Shown here: piece after piece, positions 8,506 to 17,996 of the stretch
Layout of the letters: the number at the start of each line of letters is the position of its first letter
Numbering within the stretch: the stretch's first letter is position 1
Source: Stenotrophomonas indicatrix
Lineage (GTDB): Bacteria; Pseudomonadota; Gammaproteobacteria; Xanthomonadales; Xanthomonadaceae
DNA length: 64,000 nt
Reading direction: 5' to 3'
Assembly (NCBI RefSeq): GCF_002750975.1
Contig: NZ_PEJS01000001.1
Location: 3,534,001-3,598,000 of the forward strand
The notes under the pieces: generated by a model
Databases searched by the model: none
Seen by the model: the letters and a program-made list of their open reading frames with translations, nothing else
Told to the model about the DNA's origin: nothing
Program-made: the position numbers and the translations under genes

Positions 8506-9072
8506 ATGACCGACACCCCCCTGCCCACCGACGACCCGATCGCCGCCACCCGCCTGTGGCTGGAGCGCATCGTCATCGGCCTGAACCTGTGCCCGTTCGC
8601 CAAGGCGGTGTATGTGAAGGACCAGGTCCGCATCGTGCTGAGCGACGCGACCACACCCGAAGCCCTGGTGGAAGAACTGGCCGAGGAACTGGTGCTGCTG
8701 CGCGACACGCCGGCCGAGCAGATCGATACCACCCTGATCGTGCATCCGCAGGTACTGACCGACTTCCTCGACTACAACGACTTCCTCGACAACGCCGATG
8801 CGGCGATCGAGGCGCTGGACCTGCAGGGCATCCTGCAGGTGGCCAGCTTCCATCCGGACTACCAGTTCGATGGCGTCGCCGCCGATGACGCCAGCAACTA
8901 CACCAACCGCGCGCCCTACCCCACCCTGCACCTGCTGCGCGAAGACAGCGTGGCGCGCGCGGTGGACGTCTACCCGGACCCGGACGTGATCGTCGAGCGC
9001 AACATCCAGACCCTGGACCGGATCGGTGTCGAGGGCTGGCACCGTCGCCTGCGCGGCGACGACCTGTCATGA
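8506..9072 (+). CDS. DUF1415 family protein
   Basis: This 188-residue protein starts MTDTPLPTDDP at 8506; upstream in-frame residues have low-complexity, non-conserved composition. The family signature RIVIGLNLCPFAK near the N-terminus (a conserved Asn-Leu-Cys-Pro) and HPDYQF are visible. DUF1415 proteins are cytoplasmic and of unknown function. The stop overlaps the start of the following SDR gene (ATGA), so the two are probably co-translated. It is divergent from the aldehyde dehydrogenase gene. Confidence 0.85.
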   Translation: MTDTPLPTDDPIAATRLWLERIVIGLNLCPFAKAVYVKDQVRIVLSDATTPEALVEELAEELVLLRDTPAEQIDTTLIVHPQVLTDFLDYNDFLDNADAAIEALDLQGILQVASFHPDYQFDGVAADDASNYTNRAPYPTLHLLREDSVARAVDVYPDPDVIVERNIQTLDRIGVEGWHRRLRGDDLS

Positions 9073-9869
9073 GCACGGTGCCGCCGATTGCCACCTGGCC
9101 GGCTGCGCCGCTGCACGGCAGGGTGGTGCTGGTCACCGGCGGTGCCAACGGCATCGGCCGCGGCATCGCCCAGGCGGTGCTCGGGGCCGGCGGCCGTGTG
9201 CTGATCGGCGATCTGGACGTAGAGGCGGGCCAGGCCTGCCTGGCCGAATGGCAGCGCGGCGATGATGCCGCGTTCCAGCGGCTGGACATCACCGACGAAA
9301 GCAGCGTGCGCGACTTCATCGCGGCGGCCCTGCAACGCTTCGGGCGCATCGACGGCCTGGTCAACAATGCCGGCATCGCCGGGCCGCACGGCACCCTGCT
9401 GCAGGACATGGACTGGGAAGAATGGCAGCGCCGGCTGTCATCGCTGCATGGCGCGTTCCTGTGCAGCAAGCACGCATTGCCGGCGTTGTCGGCCGACGCA
9501 GGCGCGATCATCAACATCGCATCGACGCGCGCCTGGCAGTCCGAGGCGCACAGCGAAGCCTACGCTGCGGCCAAGGGCGGGCTGGTGGCCTTCACCCATG
9601 CACTGGCCATCAGTGCGGGACCGGCGGTGCGGGTGAACAGCATCAGCCCCGGCTGGATCAGCACCGATGCCTGGCAGGCGCCGTCACGCCGGCACGTGCC
9701 GCAGTACTCGGCCACCGCCCACGCCCAGCATCCGGTTGGCCGCGTCGGCGAACCCGAGGACATCGGCGCACTGGCGGTGTACCTGCTGTCCTCGTTGTCC
9801 GGCTTCAGCACCGGCCAGGACTTCATCGTCGACGGCGGCATGACCCGGAAGATGATCTACGCCGATTGA
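9069..9869 (+). CDS. SDR family oxidoreductase
   Basis: This 266-residue classical short-chain dehydrogenase has the cofactor motif TGGANGIGRGIA (around residues 22-33), NNAGIAG, a catalytic serine in NIASTRAW and YAAAK (Tyr and Lys). An acidic residue at the end of the second beta strand (GDLDVE) predicts NAD(H) preference. The C-terminal YLLSSLSGFSTGQDFIVDGG is typical. The substrate is unknown. It is translationally coupled to the DUF1415 gene, which suggests a joint function. Confidence 0.88.
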   Translation: MSTVPPIATWPAAPLHGRVVLVTGGANGIGRGIAQAVLGAGGRVLIGDLDVEAGQACLAEWQRGDDAAFQRLDITDESSVRDFIAAALQRFGRIDGLVNNAGIAGPHGTLLQDMDWEEWQRRLSSLHGAFLCSKHALPALSADAGAIINIASTRAWQSEAHSEAYAAAKGGLVAFTHALAISAGPAVRVNSISPGWISTDAWQAPSRRHVPQYSATAHAQHPVGRVGEPEDIGALAVYLLSSLSGFSTGQDFIVDGGMTRKMIYAD

Positions 9870-9884
9870 AAGCGGGACGCCCCG

Positions 9885-10024
9885 GTAGCGCCGGGCCATG
9901 CCCGGCGGCTTTCCTACGCCGCGCTACGTGCTCGCCAGGCATGGCCCGGCGCTACCGGAGCGCTGCCCTTTTTTGCGTTTACGCCATGCCGGAGCATTCC
10001 GGTAGATCCACGCCATGCGTGGAT
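9885..10024. repeat. Three SMAG palindromes
   Basis: A plus copy starting GTAGCGCCGGGCCATG (9885-9908), a minus copy ending GGCCCGGCGCTAC (9934-9955) and a different subtype GTAGATCCACGCCATG (10002-10024) fill the gap between the convergent SDR and oligopeptidase genes. The first two face each other and could pair into a larger hairpin acting as a bidirectional terminator. Confidence 0.85.
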
Positions 10025-10037
10025 GGCGGCAACGTGC

Positions 10038-12068
10038 TTACGCCATGCCCGAATGGCGCAGCAGCGCGTCGATCTGCGGCGCACGGCCGCGGAAGGCCTT
10101 GAAGTTCTCGGCAGCCGGACGGCTGCCGCCGCGCGACAGCACCTCGTCGCGGAAACGCGCGCCGGTTGCGGCCAGCGCCTGCGGCGCTTCCTCGAACGCG
10201 GCGTAGGCATCGGCGCTCAACACTTCGGCCCACTTGTAGCTGTAGTAACCGGCGGCATAGCCACCGGCGAAGATATGGCTGAACTGGTGCGGGAAGCGAT
10301 TCCAGCTCGGCGGATGGTTCACCGCCACTTCCGCACGCACCCGCTCAAGCAGTGCCAGCACGCTGTCCTGCGCCGCCTCGAACTGGCTGTGCAGCAGCAT
10401 GTCGAACAGACCGAATTCCAGCTGGCGCACGGTGGCCATGCCGCTGTGGAAGTTGCGTGCGGCCAGCATGCGCTCGTACAGCGCGCGCGGCAGCGGCTCG
10501 CCGGTTTCCACATGCGCGGTCATGCCCTGCAGGTGGTCCCATTCCCAGCAGAAGTTCTCCATGAACTGGCTGGGCAGCTCCACCGCATCCCACTCCACGC
10601 CGTTGATGCCGGCCACGCCCAGTTCGCCGATGCGGGTCAGCAGCTGATGCAGGCCATGGCCCATTTCATGGAACAGCGTGGTCACTTCATTGTGGCTGAA
10701 GGTTGCCGGCTTGCCATCGGCACCACGGCCGAAGTTGCACACCAGGTACACCAGCGGCGTCTGTACGCTGCCATCGGCGCGCTCGCGGCGGTTGCGGCAG
10801 TCATCCATCCACGCGCCGCCACGCTTGCCCTCGCGGGCGTACAGGTCCAGGTAGAACTGGCCCACCAGGGCGCCCTGCGCATCCACCAGGCGGAAGAAGC
10901 GCACGTCCTCATGCCAGACCGGCGCACTGTCTTCCTGCACGCGCAGGCCGTACAGCTGCTCGATCACCGAGAACAGGCCGCCGAGTACCTTCGGTTCGGT
11001 GAAATACTGCTTCACTTCCTGCTCGGAGTAGCTGTAACGCGCCTGCTTCAGGCGGTCGGCGGCGAACGCCAGATCCCAGGCCTGCAGGCTGTCGATACCG
11101 AGATGCTCGCGGGCGAACTGCTCCAGCTCGGCGCGGTCCTTGGCGGCGAACGGCTTGGCGCGCGCGGCCAGGTCACGCAGGAAGCCCAGCACTTCGGCGG
11201 GGTCGCTGGCCATCTTGGTGGCCACCGAATAGTCGGCGTAGGAATCAAAGCCCAGCAGCGCGGCCAGCTCGGCACGCAGTGCAAGGATGCGATCGATGTT
11301 GCCGCCGTTGTCCAGCGCATCGTCGCCGAACTCGGAAGCGCGTTGCGCGCTGGCGCGGTACAGGATCTCGCGCAGGTCGCGGTCCTCGCCCCAGGTCTGC
11401 ACCGGCAGGTAGCACGGCATCTGCAGGGTCAGCTTCCAGCCTGCCTTGCCGTCTTTTTCCGCAGCGGCGCGTGCAGCAGCCTTCACGTCGTCCGGCACGC
11501 CGGCCAGGCGCGCCGGGTCTTCGACGATCAGCGACCACGCATCGGTGGCGTCGAGCACGTTCTGCGAGAACTTCGCCGACAGCGCCGACAGTTCCTCCTT
11601 GATGGCGGAAAAACGCTGCTGCGCGTCCGCATCCAGTTCAGCACCGCCGAGGCGGAAATCACGCAGGGTGTTGTCCAGCACCTTGCGGCGCGCCTCATCA
11701 AAACCGGCCGCTTCGGTGCTGGCCGCCAGCGCCTGGTACTGGCGGTACAGCGCCAGGTTCTGGCCCAGCGCACTGGCAAAGCGGGTCACCCGCGGCAGGT
11801 TGCTGTTGTAGGCCTCACGCAGCTCCGGCGTGTTGACCACGCCCTGCAGGTGGCCCACCAGGCCCCAGGCGCGCCACAGGCGTTCGGTGGCGTCGTCCAG
11901 CGGGGTGACGAAGGTCTGCCAGGTTACCGGCTGCACCTGCTCGGCAGCGCTGACCACCGCTTCGGCCTGCGCCAGCAGCACGTCCAGCGCCGGCGCCACA
12001 TGCTCGGGGCGGATCGCCTCGAAGCGCGGCAGGCCGGAAAAATCGAGCAGGGGGTTGGCAACGGTCAC
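10038..12068 (-). CDS. prlC: Oligopeptidase A, M3 metallopeptidase
   Basis: This 676-residue enzyme (E. coli PrlC is 680) carries the zinc site HEMGHGLH, with the third ligand glutamate about 25 residues later in NGVEWDAVELPSQF. It degrades cytoplasmic oligopeptides, including cleaved signal peptides. I place the start at a GTG (12068, VTVANPLLDF) because GGAGA lies 7 bases upstream and the protein then aligns with family N-termini. The longer frame adds about 104 low-complexity residues overlapping the next gene region. Confidence 0.92.
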   Translation of the reverse strand: MTVANPLLDFSGLPRFEAIRPEHVAPALDVLLAQAEAVVSAAEQVQPVTWQTFVTPLDDATERLWRAWGLVGHLQGVVNTPELREAYNSNLPRVTRFASALGQNLALYRQYQALAASTEAAGFDEARRKVLDNTLRDFRLGGAELDADAQQRFSAIKEELSALSAKFSQNVLDATDAWSLIVEDPARLAGVPDDVKAAARAAAEKDGKAGWKLTLQMPCYLPVQTWGEDRDLREILYRASAQRASEFGDDALDNGGNIDRILALRAELAALLGFDSYADYSVATKMASDPAEVLGFLRDLAARAKPFAAKDRAELEQFAREHLGIDSLQAWDLAFAADRLKQARYSYSEQEVKQYFTEPKVLGGLFSVIEQLYGLRVQEDSAPVWHEDVRFFRLVDAQGALVGQFYLDLYAREGKRGGAWMDDCRNRRERADGSVQTPLVYLVCNFGRGADGKPATFSHNEVTTLFHEMGHGLHQLLTRIGELGVAGINGVEWDAVELPSQFMENFCWEWDHLQGMTAHVETGEPLPRALYERMLAARNFHSGMATVRQLEFGLFDMLLHSQFEAAQDSVLALLERVRAEVAVNHPPSWNRFPHQFSHIFAGGYAAGYYSYKWAEVLSADAYAAFEEAPQALAATGARFRDEVLSRGGSRPAAENFKAFRGRAPQIDALLRHSGMA

Positions 12069-12238
12069 GGCAGGTCTCCAGGGTACGGGCCCGGCAGCGC
12101 GGGCAGCCAGACCGATATGGCGCTGGCCGGGCCGGCAGACAAGGGGCGGCGGGCCATTGTTCACGTCGGCCTTACGGCCGCCGGCTGAAGCTTGCGGCGC
12201 GGGGGAGACCGCAGCGGAACGTGTCGAGGAGGCCCCAC

Positions 12239-12643
12239 ATGGAAGGTCTGGCTCCAGCTCCATCCGCAGTACGTTCACCAACGCTGGCGCTGTCGGCCAG
12301 CCCGACTGAACTGGCCTGGATCGCCGCGTTGTGCGATGCGGGCGATGATGCGCCGCGCCACCTGCAGCAGTTGCAGGCACTGCAGCGCCAGGGCGGCAGG
12401 TTCAGCGATGAGCAGGAATGGTATCCCTTCGAAGTGATCGAGCGCGGTGCCAGCCAGGTGCGGCTGGGCCACGAGCGCGAATTCGTCATCTGCGTGCTGC
12501 TGTGGCTGCAGGCCCTGGCCCAGGGCCGGGCCAGCAGCCTGGACCCACGCCTGCACCTGGACGACCGCGCCGTGGAGATCGAGGCCCTGCCCGACGCGCT
12601 GCGCGATGCGGTACTGGAGGCCTTCATGGCCGCCGGGTATTGA
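12239..12643 (+). CDS. Conserved hypothetical protein, 134 residues
   Basis: It starts with MEGLAPAPSA at 12239, chosen because GAGGAGG lies 7-8 bases upstream. It is soluble, acidic, rich in Leu, Ala and Gln, and has no signal peptide or membrane segment. I do not recognise a domain. Two helical parts are visible: LQQLQALQRQGGRFSDEQEW and a second around FVICVLLWLQALAQG. It is divergent from prlC and convergent with the cysteine synthase-like gene. Coding bias and the good ribosome site make it a likely real gene; function unknown. Confidence 0.7.
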   Translation: MEGLAPAPSAVRSPTLALSASPTELAWIAALCDAGDDAPRHLQQLQALQRQGGRFSDEQEWYPFEVIERGASQVRLGHEREFVICVLLWLQALAQGRASSLDPRLHLDDRAVEIEALPDALRDAVLEAFMAAGY

Positions 12644-12671
12644 GCGCGATCCAATGCGCCGCTGCGCTCGC

Positions 12672-12726
12672 CGGGCATGGCCCGGCGCTGCCGACCTGTC
12701 CTGGTAGCCCCGGGCCTTGCCCGGCG
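12672..12726. repeat. Two SMAG palindromes
   Basis: A minus-oriented GCCGGGCATGGCCCGGCG copy (12672-12693) and a plus-oriented GTAGCCCCGGGCCTTGCCCG copy (12704-12726) lie between convergent genes and can pair as a bidirectional terminator. Confidence 0.85.
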
Positions 12727-12740
12727 GATGCCTGACGGGC

Positions 12741-13853
12741 TTACAGCGCTTCCAGACTGCACCACGGCAATCCAGGCAGGCCCTGCCCGGCCACCGCCGC
12801 CGCTAGCTGCGCGTCGGCAGCGTCCACATCGATTCCCTGCCGCACATACCAGGCCGGGTCGTAATAGCTGTGCGCGTAGCGATCGCCGCTGTCGCACAGG
12901 ATGCTGACGATGCTGCCCTGGCGGCCGGCCTCGCGCATCCACTGCGCGGCATGCAGCACGCCGATGAAGTTGGTGCCGGTGGAGCCACCGACGCGGCGCC
13001 CCAGCTGGCGGCTGACGTGACGCATCGCAGCCAGGCTCAAGGCGTCCGGCACCTTCACCATGGCATCGACACTGGTCGGGATGAAGCTGGACTCCACCCG
13101 CGGCCGGCCGATGCCTTCCACCCGCGAGCCGCCGTTGCAGGTCATGCCGCGCCACTCGTTGCCGCCGGCCAGGGCAGCCTGGTAGCCATCGTAGAACACC
13201 GAGACTTCCGGGTCCGCACACAGGATGCGGGTGTCATGCCGACGATAGCTGACGTAGCGCCCGAGCGTTGCTGCGGTACCGCCGGTGCCGGGGCTGCACA
13301 CGATCCAGTCCGGAATCGGGCTGGGCTCCTCGGCCATCTGCTTGAAGATCGATTCGGCGATGTTGTTGTTGGCACGCCAGTCGGTGGCGCGCTCGGCATA
13401 GGTGAACTGGTCCATGAAGTGGCCGCCGGTTTCGCGGGCCAGCTTTTCCGAATCGCAGTTGAGGTCGCAGGCGCGCTCGACCAGATGGCAGCGGCCACCG
13501 TGGAACTCGATCGCGGCAATCTTCTCCGGCGACGTCGTGGCCGGCATCACTGCGATGAACGGCAGGCCGAGCAGGCGCGCGAAGTAGGCCTCGGAAACGG
13601 CGGTGGAGCCGCTGGAGGCCTCGATCACCGGCCGCCCTTCACGCAGCCAGCCGTTGGCCAGCGCATACAGGAACAGCGAACGCGCCAGCCGGTGCTTGAG
13701 GCTGCCGGTGGGATGGCTCGATTCATCCTTCAGGTACACATCGATGCCCTCGAACCCGGGCAGCGCCAGCGGGATCAGGTGGGTATCGGCGGAACGGTTG
13801 AAATCAGCTTCGATCTTGCGGATGGCGGCGGCCACCCATTCACGCTGCGACAT
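12741..13853 (-). CDS. PLP-dependent cysteine synthase/L-cysteine desulfhydrase family (Cds1-like)
   Basis: This 370-residue fold-type II PLP enzyme has the Schiff-base lysine in [10 protein letters not shown], the substrate-loop ASSGSTA, the phosphate-binding glycine loop [10 protein letters not shown] and [10 protein letters not shown] near the C-terminus. It is longer than CysK and matches the Cds1 subgroup annotated as L-cysteine desulfhydrase (Cys to pyruvate, H2S and NH3). A desulfhydrase rather than synthase role is inferred from the subgroup, not proven here. The ATG at 13853 is preferred; a TTG nine bases upstream is the alternative. Confidence 0.8.
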   Translation of the reverse strand: MSQREWVAAAIRKIEADFNRSADTHLIPLALPGFEGIDVYLKDESSHPTGSLKHRLARSLFLYALANGWLREGRPVIEASSGSTAVSEAYFARLLGLPFIAVMPATTSPEKIAAIEFHGGRCHLVERACDLNCDSEKLARETGGHFMDQFTYAERATDWRANNNIAESIFKQMAEEPSPIPDWIVCSPGTGGTAATLGRYVSYRRHDTRILCADPEVSVFYDGYQAALAGGNEWRGMTCNGGSRVEGIGRPRVESSFIPTSVDAMVKVPDALSLAAMRHVSRQLGRRVGGSTGTNFIGVLHAAQWMREAGRQGSIVSILCDSGDRYAHSYYDPAWYVRQGIDVDAADAQLAAAVAGQGLPGLPWCSLEAL

Positions 13854-13979
13854 GGCGGGCAATGGTCATCAGGACGGAACGGTGCGATCCGGCCATTGTA
13901 CGTCGCGGTGCCGTCAGCTGCCGGCCCGTAGAATGACACCCATCCGGCCGGCAACGGCCCTGTCTGAAGGACCTCCCCC

Positions 13980-14498
13980 ATGACCATTCCCGCCCTGCGC
14001 GATGTCCCCGGCGTCGCCGCCCAGGCCCCGGCCGAGACCACCGGCTTCGTCTTCAACCACACCATGCTGCGGGTCAAGGACGCCACCGCCTCGCTGGACT
14101 TCTACACCCGCGTGCTGGGCTACCAGCTGATCGACAAGCGCGACTTCGCCGAAGCCCAGTTCAGCCTGTACTTCCTGGCCTACGTACCTGCCGGCACCGT
14201 GGTGCCGGAAGACGACAACACCCGCCGCCTGTGGATGGCCGGCCTGCCGGGCGTGCTGGAACTGACCCACAACCATGGCACCGAGAACCAGGAAGGCGCC
14301 GTCTACCACGACGGCAACAGCGACCCGCGCGGCTTCGGCCACATCTGCGTGTCGGTGCCGGACATCGAAGCGGCCTGCCAGCGTTTCGAAGACCTGGGCG
14401 TCACCTTCCAGAAGCGCCTGACCGACGGCCGCATGAAGAACCTGGCCTTCATCAAGGACCCGGACGGCTACTGGGTCGAGATCATCGCCAACGCCTGA
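13980..14498 (+). CDS. gloA: Lactoylglutathione lyase (glyoxalase I)
   Basis: This 172-residue protein holds two VOC modules. Metal ligands are recognisable: His in FNHTMLRVKD, Glu in LELTHNHGTE, His in GFGHICVSV and Glu in GYWVEIIAN. The spacing and the long loop (DDNTRRLWMAG) match proteobacterial glyoxalase I, which isomerises the methylglyoxal-glutathione hemithioacetal to S-lactoylglutathione. A second VOC gene follows on the same strand about 120 bases on, separated by a SMAG palindrome. Confidence 0.93.
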   Translation: MTIPALRDVPGVAAQAPAETTGFVFNHTMLRVKDATASLDFYTRVLGYQLIDKRDFAEAQFSLYFLAYVPAGTVVPEDDNTRRLWMAGLPGVLELTHNHGTENQEGAVYHDGNSDPRGFGHICVSVPDIEAACQRFEDLGVTFQKRLTDGRMKNLAFIKDPDGYWVEIIANA

Positions 14499-14520
14499 CC
14501 GGCAGAAAGGGCCCGTTCCG

Positions 14521-14544
14521 GTAGCGCCGGGCCATGCCCGGCGG
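14521..14544 (+). repeat. SMAG palindrome
   Basis: A GTAGCGCCGGGCCATGCC copy between gloA and the following VOC gene; it may partly insulate the two genes. Confidence 0.85.
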
Positions 14545-14620
14545 CCTTGCTCCGACATTCATGGCACGATGGGGCCGCGAGCGACTTGATCCCCTCCGTC
14601 CCCTTTTTTGTGAGGTTGGC

Positions 14621-15049
14621 ATGGAAACGATGGAACTGCACCGCGGGCGATTGATCGACCACATCCAGCTGGTCGTACGCGATCTGGCCGCCAGCCGCCG
14701 CTTCTACCAGGCGGTGTTCGACACGATCGGCATCCCGGTGGCCGGCGAAGGCGATGACTACTTCTGGGCCGACGAGTTGTTCATTTCCAGCGCCAGCAGC
14801 GAGGCCGCTGCCGGCCAGTTGACCGGTCGCCATCACCTGGCCTTCCAGGCCCGCGATACCGCCACCGTCGATGCTTTCCACAGCGCTGCGCTGGCGGCTG
14901 GCGGCAAGGACAACGGCGCGCCCGGCGAGCGCCCGTACCATCCCGGCTACTACGGCGCCTTCGTGCTCGATCCGGATGGCAACAACATCGAGGTCGTCTA
15001 CCACGGCCCGGCGAACTACAGCGCCGATTCGGTGAAGATCAGCTTCTGA
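14621..15049 (+). CDS. VOC family protein
   Basis: This 142-residue single vicinal-oxygen-chelate protein begins METMELHRGRLIDHIQLVV at 14621 (ATG 14630 is an alternative); GAGGTTG precedes it. Candidate metal ligands are His in IDHIQLVV, His in RHHLAFQA and Glu in NNIEVVYHG. The family covers glyoxalases, dioxygenases and fosfomycin- or bleomycin-resistance proteins. Nothing here fixes the substrate. Confidence 0.8.
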   Translation: METMELHRGRLIDHIQLVVRDLAASRRFYQAVFDTIGIPVAGEGDDYFWADELFISSASSEAAAGQLTGRHHLAFQARDTATVDAFHSAALAAGGKDNGAPGERPYHPGYYGAFVLDPDGNNIEVVYHGPANYSADSVKISF

Positions 15050-15068
15050 TTCCTGCGCTACGCGCTCG

Positions 15069-15153
15069 CCGGGCATGGCCCGGCGCTACCAACGAATGAA
15101 ACCGGGCATGGCCCGGCGCTACCAACGAAGAAGCCGGGCATGGCCCGGCGCTA
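15069..15153. repeat. Three tandem SMAG palindromes
   Basis: Three minus-oriented copies of CCGGGCATGGCCCGGCGCTA at 15069-15089, 15102-15122 and 15134-15153, with a period of about 32 bp and the shared spacer CCAACGAA. They read like recent tandem duplication of one unit. Confidence 0.85.
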
Positions 15154-15162
15154 CCAACGAAG

Positions 15163-15183
15163 AAGCCGGGCAATGCCCGGCTT
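15163..15183 (-). terminator. Putative terminator of the CBS-domain gene
   Basis: The stem AAGCCGGG/CCCGGCTT is followed on the minus strand by TCTTCGTT, directly behind the CBS gene stop. It seems derived from the neighbouring SMAG array. Confidence 0.5.
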
Positions 15184-15206
15184 CGTTTCATCACACAGCG
15201 CAGGCC

Positions 15207-15638
15207 TCAGTGGGCCGCCATGTAGATGTCCTGCAATACGGCCTTTTCCAGCTCCAGCTCGCCCAGCAGGTTCTTCACGATGTCACCCAGGCTGAGGATG
15301 CCGACCAGCTTGCTGCCGTCGGTGACCATCAGGTGGCGACGACGCGAGTAGGTCATCAGGGACATGGCCTGCTTCAACGTGGCGTCCGGCGCAATGCCTT
15401 CCAGGCCGGTGGACGGCAGGCTGGAAATCACCCGGCGACCGGCCTGCGGGCCATCATCGGCCAGGCTGCGGACGATGTCCTTTTCGGAAATGATGCCGAC
15501 CGGCGCATCATCCTTCATCACTACCAGTGCGGCGATTTTATTCGCGCTCATCTTGTGCGCGGCGGCACCGATCGTGTCTTCCGTGTCGATGGTGATGACA
15601 GCTTCTTTCTTGGATTGCAGGAGCTCGCGGACGTTCAT
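15207..15638 (-). CDS. CBS domain protein
   Basis: This 143-residue protein is one Bateman module of two CBS domains (about 1-60 and 75-135). Each ends with the typical motif: GIISEKDIVRSLAD in the first and VGILSLGDIVKNLLGE in the second. Such free-standing pairs bind adenosine nucleotides and regulate partner proteins. The start MNVRELLQSK at 15638 follows an AGGAAA site. The partner is not evident from context. Confidence 0.88.
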   Translation of the reverse strand: MNVRELLQSKKEAVITIDTEDTIGAAAHKMSANKIAALVVMKDDAPVGIISEKDIVRSLADDGPQAGRRVISSLPSTGLEGIAPDATLKQAMSLMTYSRRRHLMVTDGSKLVGILSLGDIVKNLLGELELEKAVLQDIYMAAH

Positions 15639-16027
15639 TCTTGTTTCCTGGTGCAGGTCACTCAAGTCAAAAAAGTGTGCTCTGCCGATTCGCCCCCTCC
15701 CCGGGAACAGACCTTTCAGTGCACGTCTGGCGCACCCACCTGCCGCTTGGAATGGATCGGCAGACGTCGTGCTGCAACACGAACGAGGGGGTTCAACGGC
15801 TCAACCCGGATCTCGGTCAATTCGATTCTACGACTGCGACCATCGGTCACTAGCGGCATCGATGGGACAGTTCGTCGTAGGAACCAACTGACGATCCAGA
15901 GAATGGCACCGCGGCTGAAACCGCCGCTGAATACAGGCGATGTCGCGCATTAAAGATTGATTGCCTGCTGCCGACCGCGGACAGAAAACCCGGCGGCTGT
16001 CCCACTTGGCAGCGCCACCGTCGTAAA
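15639..16027. other. Non-coding gap between the CBS gene and glmS
   Basis: About 390 bases with no ORF showing family similarity, no SMAG copy and no obvious hairpin series. It must hold the promoter of the CBS gene. I cannot name anything else in it; degraded coding remnants cannot be excluded. Confidence 0.5.
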
Positions 16028-16054
16028 CGAAAGGGGCCACGTGGGCCCCTTTCG
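16028..16054 (-). terminator. Intrinsic terminator of glmS
   Basis: A strong hairpin: stem CGAAAGGGGCC/GGCCCCTTTCG, followed on the minus strand by TTTACG, 26 bases after the glmS stop. Confidence 0.85.
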
Positions 16055-16080
16055 CATGCAGCATCCAATGGACCCGAGTG

Positions 16081-17919
16081 TTACTCCACCGTAACGCTCT
16101 TGGCCAGGTTGCGCGGCTTGTCCACGTCGGTGCCGCGCGCCAGCGCGGTGTGGTACGCCAGCAGCTGCACCGGGATGGTGTGCACCACCGGGCTGAGCAC
16201 GCCGGCATGGCGCGGGGTGCGGATCACGTGCACGCCTTCGGACGCGTTGAAGTTGCTGTCCTGGTCGGCGAACACGAACAGCTCGCCGCCACGCGCGCGC
16301 ACTTCCTGCATGTTGGATTTGACCTTCTCCAGCAGGCTGTCGTTGGGCGCGATCACCACCACCGGCATGTCCTCGTCCACCAGCGCCAGCGGCCCGTGCT
16401 TGAGCTCGCCGGCCGGGTAGGCCTCGGCGTGGATGTACGAGATTTCCTTCAGCTTGAGCGCGCCTTCCAGGGCGATCGGATAGTGCAGGCCACGGCCGAG
16501 GAACAGCGCACTGCTCTTACGTGCGAAGCGCTCGGCCCATGCGGCGATCTGCGGTTCCATGTTCAACGCATGCTGCACGCTGCCCGGCAGGAAACGCAGC
16601 TGCTCCAGGTAGTCCGCTTCCTGTGCGGCATCAACGCGGCCATGCAGCTTGCCCAGCACCACGGTCAGCTGGAACAGCGCGGCCAGCTGGGTGGTGAACG
16701 CCTTGGTCGAGGCCACGCCGATCTCGGCGCCGGCACGGGTGTAGCAGACCAGTTCGCTGGCGCGCGGAATCGCGCTTTCCGGCACGTTGCAGATCGACAG
16801 CGTGTGCGTGTGGCCCAACGATTTGGCGTACTTCAGCGCTTCCATCGTGTCCAGCGTTTCGCCGGACTGGGAGATGGTCACGATCAGGTGCTTGGGATTG
16901 GCATACGCGGCGCGGTAGCGGTACTCGCTGGCGATCTCCACGCTGCACGGCAGGCCGGCGATGGCCTCGATCCAGTAGCGCGCGGTCAGGCCCGAGTAGT
17001 AACTGGTACCACAGGCCAGGATCTGCACGCCCTCGATACCCGACAGCACCGCTTCGGCATTCTTGCCGAACAGTTCGGCCGGGAAGCCACCAGCGTCGAT
17101 CGCCGCTTCGATGGTGTCGCCCAGCGCACGCGGCTGCTCGTGGATCTCCTTCTGCATGAAGTGGCGGTACGGGCCCAGCTCCAGCGAGGCCAGCGAGACA
17201 TCGGAGAGATGCACATCGCGCTCGATCGGCTGATCGTTGCCATCGAAGATGCTCACGCCATCCCGGCGGATCTCGGCGGTGTCGCCCTCTTCCAGGAAGA
17301 TCACCTTGCGCGTGGCCGACAGCACGGCCGACACATCGGACGCCACGAAGTTCTCGCCCTCGCCCAGACCGACCAGCAGCGGGCAGCCCATGCGGGCACA
17401 GACGAAGCGTTCCGGCTCGGCACGGCTGACCACGGCAAGCGCATAGGCACCGGTCAGTTCCTTCACCGTGTGCTGCAGCGCGACCAGCAGGTCATCGCCC
17501 TTCTTCAGATGGTGGTGGATCAGGTGGGCGATCACTTCGGTGTCGGTCTGCGACTCGAAGGTGTAGCCCAGCGCGCGCAGCTTCTCGCGCTGCTCCTCAT
17601 GGTTCTCGATGATGCCGTTGTGCACCAGCGCCACGCCATGGCTGATGTGCGGATGCGCGTTCGCCTCGGTGACACCACCATGGGTGGCCCAGCGGGTGTG
17701 GCCGATACCGAGGCTGGCGTTGAAGCCTTCAGCCTCGGCAGCAGTGGCCATCTCCGAGACACGACCGGTGCGGCGTACGCGGCGCACCTCGGGCCGTTCG
17801 GCCTGATCGATCACGGCGATGCCGGAGGAATCGTAGCCGCGGTATTCCAGTCGCTTCAGTCCTTCGATCAGCAGCGGCACCACGTCGCGCCCGGCGATCG
17901 CACCCACGATTCCACACAT
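16081..17919 (-). CDS. glmS: Glutamine-fructose-6-phosphate aminotransferase
   Basis: This 612-residue enzyme makes glucosamine-6-phosphate, the first step to UDP-GlcNAc. The start at 17919 is fixed by MCGIVGAI: Cys2 must become the N-terminal nucleophile of the glutaminase domain (1-240, RGYDSSG and the Ngn-type TRWATHG). Two SIS sugar-isomerase domains follow (about 290-600), and the C-terminus ends KSVTVE as in the family. No glmS ribozyme is expected in Gram-negatives and none is seen. glmU, the last enzyme of the same pathway, lies 9 kb away. Confidence 0.97.
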   Translation of the reverse strand: MCGIVGAIAGRDVVPLLIEGLKRLEYRGYDSSGIAVIDQAERPEVRRVRRTGRVSEMATAAEAEGFNASLGIGHTRWATHGGVTEANAHPHISHGVALVHNGIIENHEEQREKLRALGYTFESQTDTEVIAHLIHHHLKKGDDLLVALQHTVKELTGAYALAVVSRAEPERFVCARMGCPLLVGLGEGENFVASDVSAVLSATRKVIFLEEGDTAEIRRDGVSIFDGNDQPIERDVHLSDVSLASLELGPYRHFMQKEIHEQPRALGDTIEAAIDAGGFPAELFGKNAEAVLSGIEGVQILACGTSYYSGLTARYWIEAIAGLPCSVEIASEYRYRAAYANPKHLIVTISQSGETLDTMEALKYAKSLGHTHTLSICNVPESAIPRASELVCYTRAGAEIGVASTKAFTTQLAALFQLTVVLGKLHGRVDAAQEADYLEQLRFLPGSVQHALNMEPQIAAWAERFARKSSALFLGRGLHYPIALEGALKLKEISYIHAEAYPAGELKHGPLALVDEDMPVVVIAPNDSLLEKVKSNMQEVRARGGELFVFADQDSNFNASEGVHVIRTPRHAGVLSPVVHTIPVQLLAYHTALARGTDVDKPRNLAKSVTVE

Positions 17920-17996
17920 GTCACGCATTTCCTTGAAGACGGTCGCCGCATTCTAGCCTGCGTGTCCGCCAGCCCCCTCCTGTCCGCTTAATGAAA

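Noticed and set aside
10038..12380. Longer oligopeptidase A reading starting at 12380
   Set aside because: The added 104 residues are low-complexity, overlap the start of a divergent gene, and the GTG at 12068 has a better ribosome site and family-length product.
15069..15153. Regular repeats that could suggest a CRISPR array
   Set aside because: Units are GTAG-type palindromes with a constant spacer, not repeats separated by unique 30-40 bp spacers, and no cas gene is in the window.
17920..17996. Possible glmS ribozyme or riboswitch ahead of glmS
   Set aside because: The leader is short and lacks the ribozyme's pseudoknot pattern, and that element is known from Gram-positives.
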